This document shows positions 25,601-33,962 of a stretch of 64,000 nucleotides of DNA, piece after piece (the stretch's first letter is position 1; each line of letters opens with the position of its first letter). The stretch is taken from positions 62,001 through 126,000 of the forward strand of contig NZ_JACRUI010000002.1 in NCBI RefSeq assembly GCF_014305095.1, read 5' to 3'. The translations under genes were made by a program, and so were the position numbers. The notes below the pieces were generated by a model that worked only from the letters and a program-made list of their open reading frames with translations, was not told the origin of the DNA and did no database searches. The stretch is from Flavobacterium kayseriense (GTDB taxonomy: Bacteria > Bacteroidota > Bacteroidia > Flavobacteriales > Flavobacteriaceae).

Positions 25601-26056
25601 TTATTTTATCCGAACTGCTTTAGGAACTAATTTTTCGTATTCACCACCATTACGAAGAACGTCCCTCACTATACTAGAACTAATATAGGACGTTCGAGCT
25701 GCGGTAAGTAAAAAAACAGTTTCTATTTGAGACAAATGCCTGTTGGTATGGGCAATGGCTTTTTCGAACTCAAAGTCGGCAGGATTACGCAAACCACGTA
25801 AAATAAAATCGGCATCGATTTTTTTACATAAGTCAATGGTAAGTCCTTCATAAGTAATTACAGTTACTTTAGGTTCATTTTTGAAGGTCTCCTCAATAAA
25901 ACGTTTACGCTCTTTTAGCGGAAACATATACTTTTTATCAGCGTTGATACCTATGGCAATTACAATTTCATCAAACAAAGAAATTCCTCTTTTAATGATG
26001 TCCTCGTGACCTAAAGTAATAGGATCAAATGACCCAGGAAAGATGGCTTTTCTCAT
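25601..26056 (-). CDS. coaD: Phosphopantetheine adenylyltransferase
   Basis: Transfers AMP from ATP to 4'-phosphopantetheine, the penultimate CoA step. A 151-residue nucleotidyltransferase with PGSFDPITLGHEDII (the T/HxGH motif at about residues 15-18) and the C-terminal SYISSSIVRDV signature. Length and motifs are standard. It is 63 bp downstream of ddl on the same strand and probably co-transcribed with it. Confidence 0.96.
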   Translation of the reverse strand: MRKAIFPGSFDPITLGHEDIIKRGISLFDEIVIAIGINADKKYMFPLKERKRFIEETFKNEPKVTVITYEGLTIDLCKKIDADFILRGLRNPADFEFEKAIAHTNRHLSQIETVFLLTAARTSYISSSIVRDVLRNGGEYEKLVPKAVRIK

Positions 26057-26119
26057 TTATTTTAGTATTTTGACTTAATGCGTTTACCTTGTTGTAAAAG
26101 CAGAAAGCGGCATTTAAAT

Positions 26120-27088
26120 TTAAAATGATAATTCGATAGCGTTAGTAAATAAATCCTCCAGAGAGATACCAGCTGCTGCTGCTTGTTGCGGAATCAAACT
26201 CTCGGTTGTTAAACCAGGAATAGTGTTCATCTCCAGCATATGCGGTTCTCCGTTTACTAATATGAATTCAGAGCGGGAGAATCCTTTCATTTTTAAAACC
26301 TCGTAAGCGCGCTTGGCAATGACTGCTACTTTTTTAGTCATTTCATCTGAGATGCGTGCGGGAGTAATTTCTTGTGACTTTCCTTGGTATTTTGCTTCGT
26401 AATCGAAGAAATCATTTTCTGAAACAATCTCGGTGATTGGTAACACCACAATTTCGCCTTTGTAATTGATTACACCAACAGAAACCTCAGTACCATCTAG
26501 AAAACTTTCAATTATTATCTCATCATCTTCTTTGTAAGCCATTGCGATTGCGATAGGCAATTCGGCTTCGGTTTTCACTTTAGAGATTCCAAAACTTGAA
26601 CCTGCTTTATTCGGTTTTACAAAACAAGGCATTCCTACTTTGGCAGTAATTTCAGCGGTATCTATTACATCACCTTTGTTTAGGTAATAGGATATCGCCG
26701 TTTTGATTCCGTATGGTTTTAAAACAGACAGTAAGTCACGTTTATTGAATGTAAGTGCTGCTTGGTAGTATCCGCAAGACGTATGCGGAATTTTGAGTAA
26801 TTCAAAATAGGCTTGCATAAGTCCGTCCTCGCCTGGCGTACCATGAATGGCATTGAACACACAATCAAAATTAACTTTCTCTCCGTTTACAGTAGTTGAA
26901 AAATCGTTTTTATCAATAGGAAATTCGGCATCATTACCATCTACATACACCCATTTTTCTTCAAAAATATGGATACGAAAACCGTTGTATTTACTTTTAT
27001 CGAGATTGTTGTAGACTACGTTTCCGCTGATGAGAGAGATTTTGTATTCGCTGGAATAACCGCCCATGATAATGGCAATATTTTTCAT
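26120..27088 (-). CDS. ddl: D-alanine-D-alanine ligase
   Basis: An ATP-grasp ligase making the D-Ala-D-Ala dipeptide for peptidoglycan. The 322 residues include the N-terminal IIMGGYSSEYKISLISG, the HGTPGEDG loop, the PCFVKPNKAGSSFGISKV lysine segment, the ESFLDGTEVSVGV motif, and EMNTIPGLTTESLIPQQA at the metal site. It is first of a minus-strand pair with coaD. Its divergent upstream region holds a short-form structured repeat. Confidence 0.96.
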   Translation of the reverse strand: MKNIAIIMGGYSSEYKISLISGNVVYNNLDKSKYNGFRIHIFEEKWVYVDGNDAEFPIDKNDFSTTVNGEKVNFDCVFNAIHGTPGEDGLMQAYFELLKIPHTSCGYYQAALTFNKRDLLSVLKPYGIKTAISYYLNKGDVIDTAEITAKVGMPCFVKPNKAGSSFGISKVKTEAELPIAIAMAYKEDDEIIIESFLDGTEVSVGVINYKGEIVVLPITEIVSENDFFDYEAKYQGKSQEITPARISDEMTKKVAVIAKRAYEVLKMKGFSRSEFILVNGEPHMLEMNTIPGLTTESLIPQQAAAAGISLEDLFTNAIELSF

Positions 27089-27125
27089 TTGTTTAAGTTA
27101 TATGTTCTGAAAACAGTTCGTTTTT

Positions 27126-27192
27126 AGCCCCGATAGCAGCGGCATCGCCCACCTTTTTTTTGGTGGGAATAAAGCGGATAGCGGGAATAGCT
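27126..27192. repeat. Structured intergenic repeat, short form, copy 1
   Basis: Starts AGCCCCGATAGCAGCGG and ends AGCGGATAGCGGGAATAGCT. A CCCACC/GGTGGG hairpin (loop of eight T) sits in the middle, and CCCG/CGGG and AGC/GCT close the ends. The flanking internal loop (GATAGCAGCGGCATC opposite AAAGCGGATAGC) matches the reverse complement of the long-form elements, so I place it in the same family. It lies between the divergent ddl and PASTA genes. Confidence 0.75.
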
Positions 27193-27256
27193 TCGAATAA
27201 AAACTACTATTCTAAGCTTAAACAAAATTATCATTTTTTTTGAAACGAATAAGCTA

Positions 27257-27264
27257 TATCTTTG
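27257..27264 (+). promoter_or_regulatory. -7 promoter box of the PASTA/rluD operon
   Basis: TATCTTTG matches TAnnTTTG 21 bp before the chosen ATG. A TTTG at 27239-27242 is closer than usual for a -33 box (14 bp). Confidence 0.5.
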
Positions 27265-27285
27265 CCCTATTATAAAAATAAATTT

Positions 27286-27903
27286 ATGAGTTTACGTAAA
27301 TACCTTACTAGCCGTGTGTTTTTGACACAATTTCTTATTGCCGTGTCGATTATTGCTGTGTTAGGATACCTGTTCATGCATTGGTTGACCTTTACTACAA
27401 ATCACGGAAACGAAATTACCGTTCCTGATTTGAGCAAATTGACAGAGGAGCAAGTGGAAGAGAAATTAGACGAGTTAGATCTAACCTATGTTTTACTTGA
27501 TAGTTTAGATTACCGCAGCGATTATCCTAAATACAGTGTGGTTCAGCAAGATCCATTGCCAGGTGCGAAGGTAAAAGAAGGACGTAAGGTGTATATTAAA
27601 ATCAATAGTTCAGGGTTTTCATCCGTAAAAGTGCCTGATTTAATAGAAAAAACATACCGTGAGGCGGTACCAACCTTAAAAGCATTAGGCTTGGAAGAAG
27701 GTACTATTACTTACATTCCTAATCTAGGAAAAGACATGGTTCTTGACATGCGCTACAAAGGCAGAAGCATCAAGGCGGGAGAAAAAGTCTTGAAATCGTC
27801 TAAAATTGATTTGGTTTTAGGAGACGGAAAAGCGAGTTATGAAGAAGACATTGCTAACGATAGCATAATAAATACATCAGAAGAATTACCAGATGAACAA
27901 TAA
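27286..27903 (+). CDS. PASTA domain-containing membrane protein
   Basis: A 205-residue protein with one N-terminal membrane helix (about residues 10-32) and an extracytoplasmic part. The latter has two to three PASTA modules (VTVPDLSKLTEEQVEEKLDEL, VKVPDLIEKTYREAVPTLKAL). PASTA modules bind muropeptides or unlinked peptidoglycan. There is no kinase domain, unlike Firmicutes PASTA kinases. The ATG at 27286 (MSLRKYLTSRVF) was chosen because it lies after the promoter; the upstream frame overlaps the -7 box. It overlaps rluD by 11 bp, suggesting coupling. Confidence 0.88.
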   Translation: MSLRKYLTSRVFLTQFLIAVSIIAVLGYLFMHWLTFTTNHGNEITVPDLSKLTEEQVEEKLDELDLTYVLLDSLDYRSDYPKYSVVQQDPLPGAKVKEGRKVYIKINSSGFSSVKVPDLIEKTYREAVPTLKALGLEEGTITYIPNLGKDMVLDMRYKGRSIKAGEKVLKSSKIDLVLGDGKASYEEDIANDSIINTSEELPDEQ

Positions 27904-28933
27904 TATAGAGCCGGTTGAATTAGAAGAAGAAGAATTATTTGAACATTTTAAATTTGAGGTTCCTAAAGGACAGACTCCTTTACGAATTGACAAATATTTG
28001 ATGGGATTGATTCAAAATGCAACCCGAAATAAAATTCAGAATGCCGCTACAGAAGGTAATATTTTTGTAAATGATGCGATTGTAAAATCGAACTATAAAG
28101 TAAAAGCATTTGATGTTGTACGTGTGATGTTAACACATCCTCCCTACGAAAATCATATTATTGCGGAGAACATTCCGTTAAATATTATTTATGAAGATGA
28201 TGCCTTATTATTGATCAATAAGGAACCGGGAATGGTAGTACACCCTGGACATGGGAATTATACAGGAACCTTAGTGCATGCATTAGCCTACCACTTTGAT
28301 AACTTACCTATGAACAGCAGTGAACGTCCGGGATTAGTACACCGTATTGATAAGGACACTTCGGGTTTACTGGTTATTGCCAAAACAGAAGCGGCAATGA
28401 CGCACCTTGCCAAACAGTTTGAAGCTAAAACATCCGAAAGGGAATACATTGCTTTAGTATGGGGAAATGTAGAAGAAGAAAAAGGAACGATAGAAGGAAA
28501 CCTAGCACGTCACTTGAAAGACCGCATGCAAATGGCTGTTTTTGCTGATCCTGAAATTGGGAAACCAGCGATAACACATTATCAGGTTCTAGAACGCTTT
28601 GGTTACGTTACCTTGATTTCGTGCCAATTAGAAACGGGACGTACACACCAAATTCGTGCACACTTGAAACACATAGGACATCCTTTATTTAATGACGAGC
28701 GCTATGGTGGTCATTTAATTTTGAAGGGGACTACTTTTACCAAATACAAGCAATTTATTGATAATTGCTTTAAAGCGTTGCCTAGACAAGCACTACATGC
28801 TAAAACCTTAGGCTTTATTCATCCTACAACTAAGGAGATGATGCGTTTTGATACAGAGCTTCCGCAGGATTTTCAGGATTGTATCGAAAAATGGAGAGGA
28901 TACTCAAAGTCACATATGACTGACGAAGATTAA
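27893..28933 (+). CDS. rluD: 23S rRNA pseudouridine synthase (RluA/RluD family)
   Basis: A 346-residue enzyme that isomerises uridines in 23S rRNA. An N-terminal S4 RNA-binding domain (about residues 25-85: LRIDKYLMGLIQNATRNKIQ) precedes the catalytic domain. The catalytic Asp is in VHRIDKDTSGLLVIAKT, and ETGRTHQIRAHLKHIGHPLFNDERYGG forms the uridine-binding motif. Its start overlaps the PASTA gene. A strong terminator follows. The exact uridine positions are assumed from family. Confidence 0.92.
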   Translation: MNNNIEPVELEEEELFEHFKFEVPKGQTPLRIDKYLMGLIQNATRNKIQNAATEGNIFVNDAIVKSNYKVKAFDVVRVMLTHPPYENHIIAENIPLNIIYEDDALLLINKEPGMVVHPGHGNYTGTLVHALAYHFDNLPMNSSERPGLVHRIDKDTSGLLVIAKTEAAMTHLAKQFEAKTSEREYIALVWGNVEEEKGTIEGNLARHLKDRMQMAVFADPEIGKPAITHYQVLERFGYVTLISCQLETGRTHQIRAHLKHIGHPLFNDERYGGHLILKGTTFTKYKQFIDNCFKALPRQALHAKTLGFIHPTTKEMMRFDTELPQDFQDCIEKWRGYSKSHMTDED

Positions 28934-28966
28934 ACAATACGTTTAAGCGTAATATACAATACTAAA

Positions 28967-29001
28967 AAACACCTCTTGACACTTCAAGAGGTGTTTTTTT
29001 T
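28967..29001 (+). terminator. Terminator after rluD
   Basis: AAACACCTCTTGA and TCAAGAGGTGTTT form a 13-bp stem with a short loop, followed by eight T. Confidence 0.88.
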
Positions 29002-29052
29002 GTACCGCTGCATAACTGTTACTATGCAACTCTTTTTAGTGATGCTTAGTTA

Positions 29053-29070
29053 ATGTAAACTAGCTTACAT
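29053..29070. promoter_or_regulatory. Palindromic operator candidate upstream of the persulfide operon
   Basis: ATGTAAACTAGCTTACAT is an 18-bp near-perfect palindrome (one mismatched pair), about 200 bp upstream of the operon ATG. Which regulator binds it is unknown; no regulator gene lies beside it. Confidence 0.45.
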
Positions 29071-29231
29071 GTTAAGAGAAACAAAATGCAACAGCTTCTC
29101 TTTTATAAAATTCTTATCTTTGTTTTACTACAGTGCACAATTCTTTTTTGTAAACACACCACATTCTTTGACTTTTTTCAAGGAAATAGCACTGTGTAAC
29201 ATTAGTCACTGTGAGATAGAAATACATGAAC

Positions 29232-29239
29232 TATCTTTG
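29232..29239 (+). promoter_or_regulatory. Promoter of the persulfide operon
   Basis: TATCTTTG matches the -7 consensus, with TGTG (29210-29213) 18 bp upstream as an imperfect -33. The ATG follows 29 bp downstream. A second TATCTTTG at 29115-29122 could be an additional start. Confidence 0.55.
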
Positions 29240-29268
29240 TATTAAACTTATAATAAAAAACAACACTT

Positions 29269-30681
29269 ATGCAAATCGAACAAATATATACTGGATGTCT
29301 AGCTCAAGGAGCATATTATATCACTTCTAATGGCGAAGCAGCAATTATAGATCCGCTTCGTGAGGTACAACCGTACTTGGACCGTTTGGAAAGAGATGGC
29401 GTACAATTAAAATACATTTTTGAAACTCATTTTCATGCTGATTTTGTATCAGGACATATTGATTTAAGTAAAGCGACAGCGGCACCAATTGTTTATGGCC
29501 CTACGGCTAAACCGGAATTCGATTCAATTATTGCAATCGATAATCAAGAGTTTCAAATTGGAAAAATAAAAATAAAAGCGTTACACACTCCTGGACATAC
29601 CATGGAGAGTACAACTTACTTATTACTAGATCAAGAGGGTAAGGAACACGCAATCTTCTCGGGAGACACCCTGTTTATTGGTGACGTGGGAAGACCTGAT
29701 TTAGCTCAAAAAGCGGCTGATATGACTCAAGATCAATTAGCAGCTACTTTATACAAATCCTTACGTACTAAAATCATGACGCTTCCTGACGAAGTAATCG
29801 TTTACCCTGCTCACGGTGCTGGTAGTGCTTGTGGTAAAAACATGAGTAAGGAAACCGTATCGACTATAGGAAACCAAAAGAAAGAAAATTACGCTTTACG
29901 TGCGAATATGACGGAAGCGGAATTTGTAAAAGAAGTTACCGATGGCTTACTACCTCCTCCTGCCTACTTTGGGATGAATGTAGCGATGAACAAAAAAGGG
30001 TATGATAGTTTTGAATCAGTATTGAATAACGGAATGCAAGCAATAAACGTTACTGACTTTGAGGCAATCGTAGAAAACACGGGCGCTTTGATATTAGATA
30101 CACGTAAAAATGGCGTTTTTGCTAAAGGATTTATTCCGCAATCTATTAACATTGGGATTGATGGTGACTTTGCTCCTTGGGTAGGTGCACTAATCGCTGA
30201 TGTGAAACAACCTATTATTTTGGTTACCGAATTAGGTCAAGAAGAAGAATCAGTTACTAGACTAAGCCGTGTAGGTTTTGATAATTTAGTAGGTCACTTA
30301 GAAGGTGGATTTGAAGCTTGGGAAAAAGCGAATAAAGAAACCGATATGGTCAACAGAATTACTGCCGAAACTTTTGCAAAAGAAGTGAAAATAGGAGAAA
30401 GCAAGGTGGTTGATGTTCGTAAAGAAAGTGAATACTCAGCAGAGCACGTTGATGAAGCCTACAGCAGACCATTATCTAATATCAACGATTGGATTAAAGA
30501 TATTGATCCAAAAGAACCTTTCTTCTTGCATTGTCAAGGAGGATACCGTAGCATGATGGCGGCATCTATATTGCAAGCACGTGGGTTTAGAAATTTCAAA
30601 GAAGTAGCAGGTGGTTTTAATGCCATCACTGAAACAACAATTCCTAAAACAGATTTTGTTTGTCAAAGTAAAGTGCTTTAA
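29269..30681 (+). CDS. MBL-fold persulfide dioxygenase fused to two rhodanese domains (CstB-like)
   Basis: A 470-residue fusion. Residues 1-245 are an ETHE1-like metallo-beta-lactamase domain with metal ligands in THFHADFVSGH (about 53-63) and TPGHTMEST. A first rhodanese-like domain (about 250-350) lacks a Cys at the loop (ILVTELGQEEE) and is a pseudo-domain. The second (about 360-460) has the active Cys422 in HCQGGYRS. This is the domain order of CstB-type enzymes, which oxidise low-molecular-weight persulfides and make thiosulfate. It heads an operon with a methyltransferase/HMA fusion, a YgaP-like membrane protein and a thioredoxin. Confidence 0.9.
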   Translation: MQIEQIYTGCLAQGAYYITSNGEAAIIDPLREVQPYLDRLERDGVQLKYIFETHFHADFVSGHIDLSKATAAPIVYGPTAKPEFDSIIAIDNQEFQIGKIKIKALHTPGHTMESTTYLLLDQEGKEHAIFSGDTLFIGDVGRPDLAQKAADMTQDQLAATLYKSLRTKIMTLPDEVIVYPAHGAGSACGKNMSKETVSTIGNQKKENYALRANMTEAEFVKEVTDGLLPPPAYFGMNVAMNKKGYDSFESVLNNGMQAINVTDFEAIVENTGALILDTRKNGVFAKGFIPQSINIGIDGDFAPWVGALIADVKQPIILVTELGQEEESVTRLSRVGFDNLVGHLEGGFEAWEKANKETDMVNRITAETFAKEVKIGESKVVDVRKESEYSAEHVDEAYSRPLSNINDWIKDIDPKEPFFLHCQGGYRSMMAASILQARGFRNFKEVAGGFNAITETTIPKTDFVCQSKVL

Positions 30682-30714
30682 TACGTACTGAATTTAAGAA
30701 AAAAAGAAAAATAT

Positions 30715-31545
30715 ATGAGTACGGATCAATGTTGTGTGGTTTCTTGTGATAGGCCTTTAGACCTAGAATATTGGGATACACAATACCAACATAATACCAC
30801 AGGCTGGGATTTAGGGCAGGTTTCACCTCCCCTAAAATCCTATGTCGATACTGTATCTGATAAAAACATTGCCATTTTAATTCCTGGTTGTGGAAATACC
30901 TATGAAGCGGAATATCTACTAGAACAAGGTTTTACAAATGTTAGCGTGATTGATATTGCACCTACGTTAGTGGCTGGTTTGCAAACTAAATTTGGAAACA
31001 ATCCTAACATTACAATTATTTGTGGTGATTTTTTCGAACATAAAGGACAATATGATTTAATTATTGAGCAAACTTTTTTTTGTGCCTTACCTCCTAGCCT
31101 ACGTCAAAAATATGTTTGGAAAATGCACCAACTGTTAGCCAAGAACGGACTTTTAGCCGGACTCCTGTTTAATCGTACTTTTGAAGTGAGTCCGCCTTTT
31201 GGGGGAAGCAAAGAGGAGTACGAAAAACTATTTCAACAGGCATTTCATTTGCAACAAATAGAAATAGCTACGAATTCAATCGCCCCAAGAGCAGGATCAG
31301 AATTGTTCATTGAATTTAAAAAAAATAGTGATCTATTGGTTTCTCTATATGAATTTGAAGGAATCACTTGTAACGGTTGCATGAATACGGTTAGCACGGC
31401 CTTTATGAATATAGAAGAAGTTAAAAATGTAAGTATGAGTACTGATTTTTCGGAAGTAGTATTAGTTAGTACCTCTGAAATACCATTAACACAACTGCAA
31501 GCCCTAGTTTCCTACGACGAAAAATATAAAATAAAAAAGCAGTAA
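30715..31545 (+). CDS. TPMT-like SAM methyltransferase fused to a C-terminal HMA domain
   Basis: A 276-residue fusion. Residues about 15-205 form a thiopurine S-methyltransferase-type Rossmann domain: YWDTQYQHNTTGWDLGQVSPPL, then the SAM loop LIPGCGNTYEAEYL and FFCALPPSLR. Residues about 208-276 are a heavy-metal-associated (HMA) domain with the metal pair Cys219/Cys222 in GITCNGCMN. The N-terminus is also Cys-rich (QCCVVSC). TPMT relatives methylate thiols, selenium and tellurium species. Placed between a persulfide dioxygenase and a thioredoxin, this one may methylate reactive sulfur or metalloid species; that is inference. Confidence 0.85.
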   Translation: MSTDQCCVVSCDRPLDLEYWDTQYQHNTTGWDLGQVSPPLKSYVDTVSDKNIAILIPGCGNTYEAEYLLEQGFTNVSVIDIAPTLVAGLQTKFGNNPNITIICGDFFEHKGQYDLIIEQTFFCALPPSLRQKYVWKMHQLLAKNGLLAGLLFNRTFEVSPPFGGSKEEYEKLFQQAFHLQQIEIATNSIAPRAGSELFIEFKKNSDLLVSLYEFEGITCNGCMNTVSTAFMNIEEVKNVSMSTDFSEVVLVSTSEIPLTQLQALVSYDEKYKIKKQ

Positions 31546-31546
31546 T

Positions 31547-31753
31547 ATGAAACAAATACTTTTTACCAATTGGCATAGCATGCGCTGGATCCGACTCGTA
31601 ATCGGTCTTTTTTTCATGCAACAAGCGATACAGCACCGCGAAATAGTGGCTGGTGCAGTAGCCGCATTTTTTATCTTCCAATCTGTTTTTAACACGGGCT
31701 GCCGTTTGAACGGATGCGAAGTTCCAACCCTTAAAAAAAGTAAAAATGAATAG
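31547..31753 (+). CDS. DUF2892 (YgaP-like) small membrane protein
   Basis: 68 residues with two membrane segments (MRWIRLVIGLFFMQQAIQ and GAVAAFFIFQSVF) and a conserved Cys pair in NTGCRLNGCE. DUF2892 forms the membrane hairpin of YgaP rhodaneses and often accompanies sulfurtransferase genes. It starts 1 bp after the methyltransferase stop and overlaps the thioredoxin gene by 8 bp. It is probably a membrane partner of the sulfur-handling enzymes of this operon. Confidence 0.85.
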   Translation: MKQILFTNWHSMRWIRLVIGLFFMQQAIQHREIVAGAVAAFFIFQSVFNTGCRLNGCEVPTLKKSKNE

Positions 31754-32051
31754 CTCTTTTGAAACCCTAATACAATCTGAAAAACCCGTTTTAATCGATT
31801 TTTTCGCTACTTGGTGCGGACCATGTAAAATGTTGGGCCCGATCCTAAAAGATGTAAAAGATCAAATGGGAGATGGCGTTTCCATCATTAAAATTGATGT
31901 AGACAAAAACCAACAAATTGCTGCTCAGTACCAAGTGCGTGGTGTACCTACCATGATTTTATTCCAAAATGGAAAGCAATTATGGAGACAATCTGGCGTT
32001 TTGGATAAAGGGGAGATCATCAAAACCATTTTAGAAAAAAGCAATAAATAA
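31746..32051 (+). CDS. Thioredoxin
   Basis: A 101-residue cytoplasmic thioredoxin with the active site FFATWCGPCKMLGP (Cys-Gly-Pro-Cys near residues 28-31) and the cis-proline loop VRGVPTMILFQNG. It is the last gene of the persulfide operon (8-bp overlap upstream, terminator downstream). It probably reduces persulfidated or oxidised partner cysteines, including the rhodanese and HMA thiols. Confidence 0.94.
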   Translation: MNSSFETLIQSEKPVLIDFFATWCGPCKMLGPILKDVKDQMGDGVSIIKIDVDKNQQIAAQYQVRGVPTMILFQNGKQLWRQSGVLDKGEIIKTILEKSNK

Positions 32052-32084
32052 TACCACCATTTACAATACCACAGCACTAAAATT

Positions 32085-32118
32085 AAAAACCCTCGTTTAT
32101 CACTAAACGAGGGTTTTT
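32085..32118. terminator. Bidirectional terminator between the thioredoxin gene and pepD
   Basis: AAAAACCCTCGTTTA and TAAACGAGGGTTTTT pair over 15 bp with a 4-nt loop, between convergent genes. Confidence 0.88.
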
Positions 32119-32140
32119 TTATTTACAGCGTAACTACCTA

Positions 32141-33604
32141 TTATTTTACAGGAATATTTGCTAAAATTTCAATTAAAAATTTCCAGAATTTCTGAGACGA
32201 ACTAATACTCGCTCTCTCATCTGGAGAATGCGCTCCATGAATCGTAGGGCCAAAAGAGATCATATCCATATCTGGATAATTCGTTCCTAAAATTCCACAT
32301 TCAAGACCCGCGTGACAGGCTACTACTCTTGGTTTATCTCCGTTTTGTTTCTCGTATATTGGCACAAGAACATCTAAAATTTCCGATTGCGCGTTAGGAG
32401 TCCAACCAGGATAGGCTCCTGAAAACTCTACCTCACAACCCATCAATTCAAATGCCGAACGCAAGGCGTTAGCCAAATCAAATTTAGACGTCTCTACTGA
32501 CGAACGTGTTAAACATTGCACTGTTAGTTTGCCATCCTCCAAAATTACTTTAGCGATATTGTTAGACGTTTCTACTAGGTTATCAAAGTCGGCACTCATG
32601 CGATACACCCCATTGTGCGCCGTGTACATCGCACGAACAAAATAAAACTGAGCGATCGATGGCATTACCTTCGCAGGTACCGTTTCTAGTTTTTCAAAAA
32701 CGACTTCTAGTTTCGGCTCAGTAGTTTTAAACTCGGTTTTGATTTCGTTTACAATTTGCTGCATATCAAAAACAAAAGCTTCATCATAAACCGAAGCGAT
32801 AATTACTTTCGCCACACTTTCTCTCGGAATCGCATTGCGTAAGCTACCACCGTGAATCGAGGCAATTTGCAACCCAAAATTATCAAAACCGTCAAACAAT
32901 AAGCGGTTCATGATTTTATTCGCATTTCCAAGACCTTTATGGATATCCATTCCTGAGTGACCACCACTTAATCCTTTAACCGTAATTTTATATCCTACAG
33001 ATCCATCAGGTGTATCCTCTTCATCAAACTCAGCCGAAGCTGTCACATCAATTCCACCGGCGCAACCAATATCAATTTCGTCATCCTCCTCGGTATCTAA
33101 ATTCAATAGAATCTCCCCTTGCAGGATTCCGCCTTTCAGGTTCAAAGCACCCGTCATTCCCGTTTCTTCATCGATGGTAAACAAAGCCTCAATAGCAGGA
33201 TGCGCAATCGTTTTGCTTTCTAAAACCGCCATAATAGCCGCTACACCTAAACCATTATCCGCACCAAGCGTCGTACCGAGAGCGCGTACCCAGTCAGCAT
33301 CAACATACATATCGATCCCTTGGGTATCAAAATCAAAGGTCGTATCTCCGTTTTTTTGATGTACCATATCCAGATGCCCTTGCATCACAATAGGCTTGCG
33401 GTTTTCCATTCCAGCCGTTGCCGGTTTACGGATGATTACATTGCGAATCTCATCTTCAAACGTTTCTAAACCTAGGCTTTCCCCAAAGTTTTTCATAAAA
33501 GCAATCACACGATCTTCCTTCTTAGAAGGACGTGGTACGGCATTCAAATCAGCAAATTTATTCCAAAGTTCTTTTGGTTCTAGATTTCTTATTTCTTGAC
33601 TCAT
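32141..33604 (-). CDS. pepD: Aminoacyl-histidine dipeptidase (M20C)
   Basis: A 487-residue cytosolic zinc dipeptidase of the PepD family, cleaving Xaa-His and related dipeptides. Metal and catalytic signatures are MQGHLDMVHQK (first metal His and catalytic Asp), GADNGLGVA, TIDEETGMTGA (the Glu-Glu pair) and the C-terminal GPTIHGAHSPDE. The dimerisation lid domain lies in the middle (about 205-385). Standard length. It is monocistronic. Confidence 0.94.
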   Translation of the reverse strand: MSQEIRNLEPKELWNKFADLNAVPRPSKKEDRVIAFMKNFGESLGLETFEDEIRNVIIRKPATAGMENRKPIVMQGHLDMVHQKNGDTTFDFDTQGIDMYVDADWVRALGTTLGADNGLGVAAIMAVLESKTIAHPAIEALFTIDEETGMTGALNLKGGILQGEILLNLDTEEDDEIDIGCAGGIDVTASAEFDEEDTPDGSVGYKITVKGLSGGHSGMDIHKGLGNANKIMNRLLFDGFDNFGLQIASIHGGSLRNAIPRESVAKVIIASVYDEAFVFDMQQIVNEIKTEFKTTEPKLEVVFEKLETVPAKVMPSIAQFYFVRAMYTAHNGVYRMSADFDNLVETSNNIAKVILEDGKLTVQCLTRSSVETSKFDLANALRSAFELMGCEVEFSGAYPGWTPNAQSEILDVLVPIYEKQNGDKPRVVACHAGLECGILGTNYPDMDMISFGPTIHGAHSPDERASISSSQKFWKFLIEILANIPVK

Positions 33605-33708
33605 ATATCGATTTTTGACTTAAAATTTAATAAAACCCAAAGTTACAAAGTTTAAACAGCTTATAGCCCCAAGAAACTATTAAATCCGCAAAAAAAGCAT
33701 AATTAGTA

Positions 33709-33821
33709 GGGCGTGCCAGCAATCTAAAAAGGGCTTACTACTAGTTGTAAATAAAAAGCCCTTTCTAGATTGCTGTCGGGCTATTCGCGCTACTATGGTA
33801 GCTTGCTACTATCCCTCACGC
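33709..33821 (+). repeat. Structured intergenic repeat, long form, copy 4
   Basis: GGGCGTGCC...CCCTCACGC. Arm 1 is an imperfect 20-bp inverted repeat (AGCAATCTA...GGGCTT with AAGCCC...TAGATTGCT), unrelated in sequence to copy 3 but in the same place and of similar length. Arm 2 is GCTAC-tatg-GTAGC. The GTCGGGCTATTCGC core is conserved. It sits at the left edge of the cassette-like array. Confidence 0.85.
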
Positions 33822-33962
33822 AAACAACAACATAAATTCACGATCGTGAAAAGAAAGAAAAAACTTAGTACAGAAGCGAAATAAACCAAAATGTGGCGTA
33901 TATTTGATGGTATTGATGAGTTAGTGGCTATTTTACGCGAACTACCGAAAAACAAGAAGAAA
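33822..33962 (+). promoter_or_regulatory. Array leader with TATATTTG promoter, copy 1
   Basis: Contains AAAGAAAGAAAAAACTTAGTA and the -7 box TATATTTG (33899-33906), followed by a GAGTTAGTGGC stretch. The same layout recurs at 36739-36882 after another structured repeat. The promoter would start transcription just upstream of the ATG at 33963 and rules out the in-frame ATG at 33891. Confidence 0.6.

Noticed and set aside
33891..33962. Longer start (ATG at 33891) for the MORN/TPR protein
   Set aside because: It would put the start codon upstream of or inside the TATATTTG promoter box and bury the signal peptide 24 residues in.
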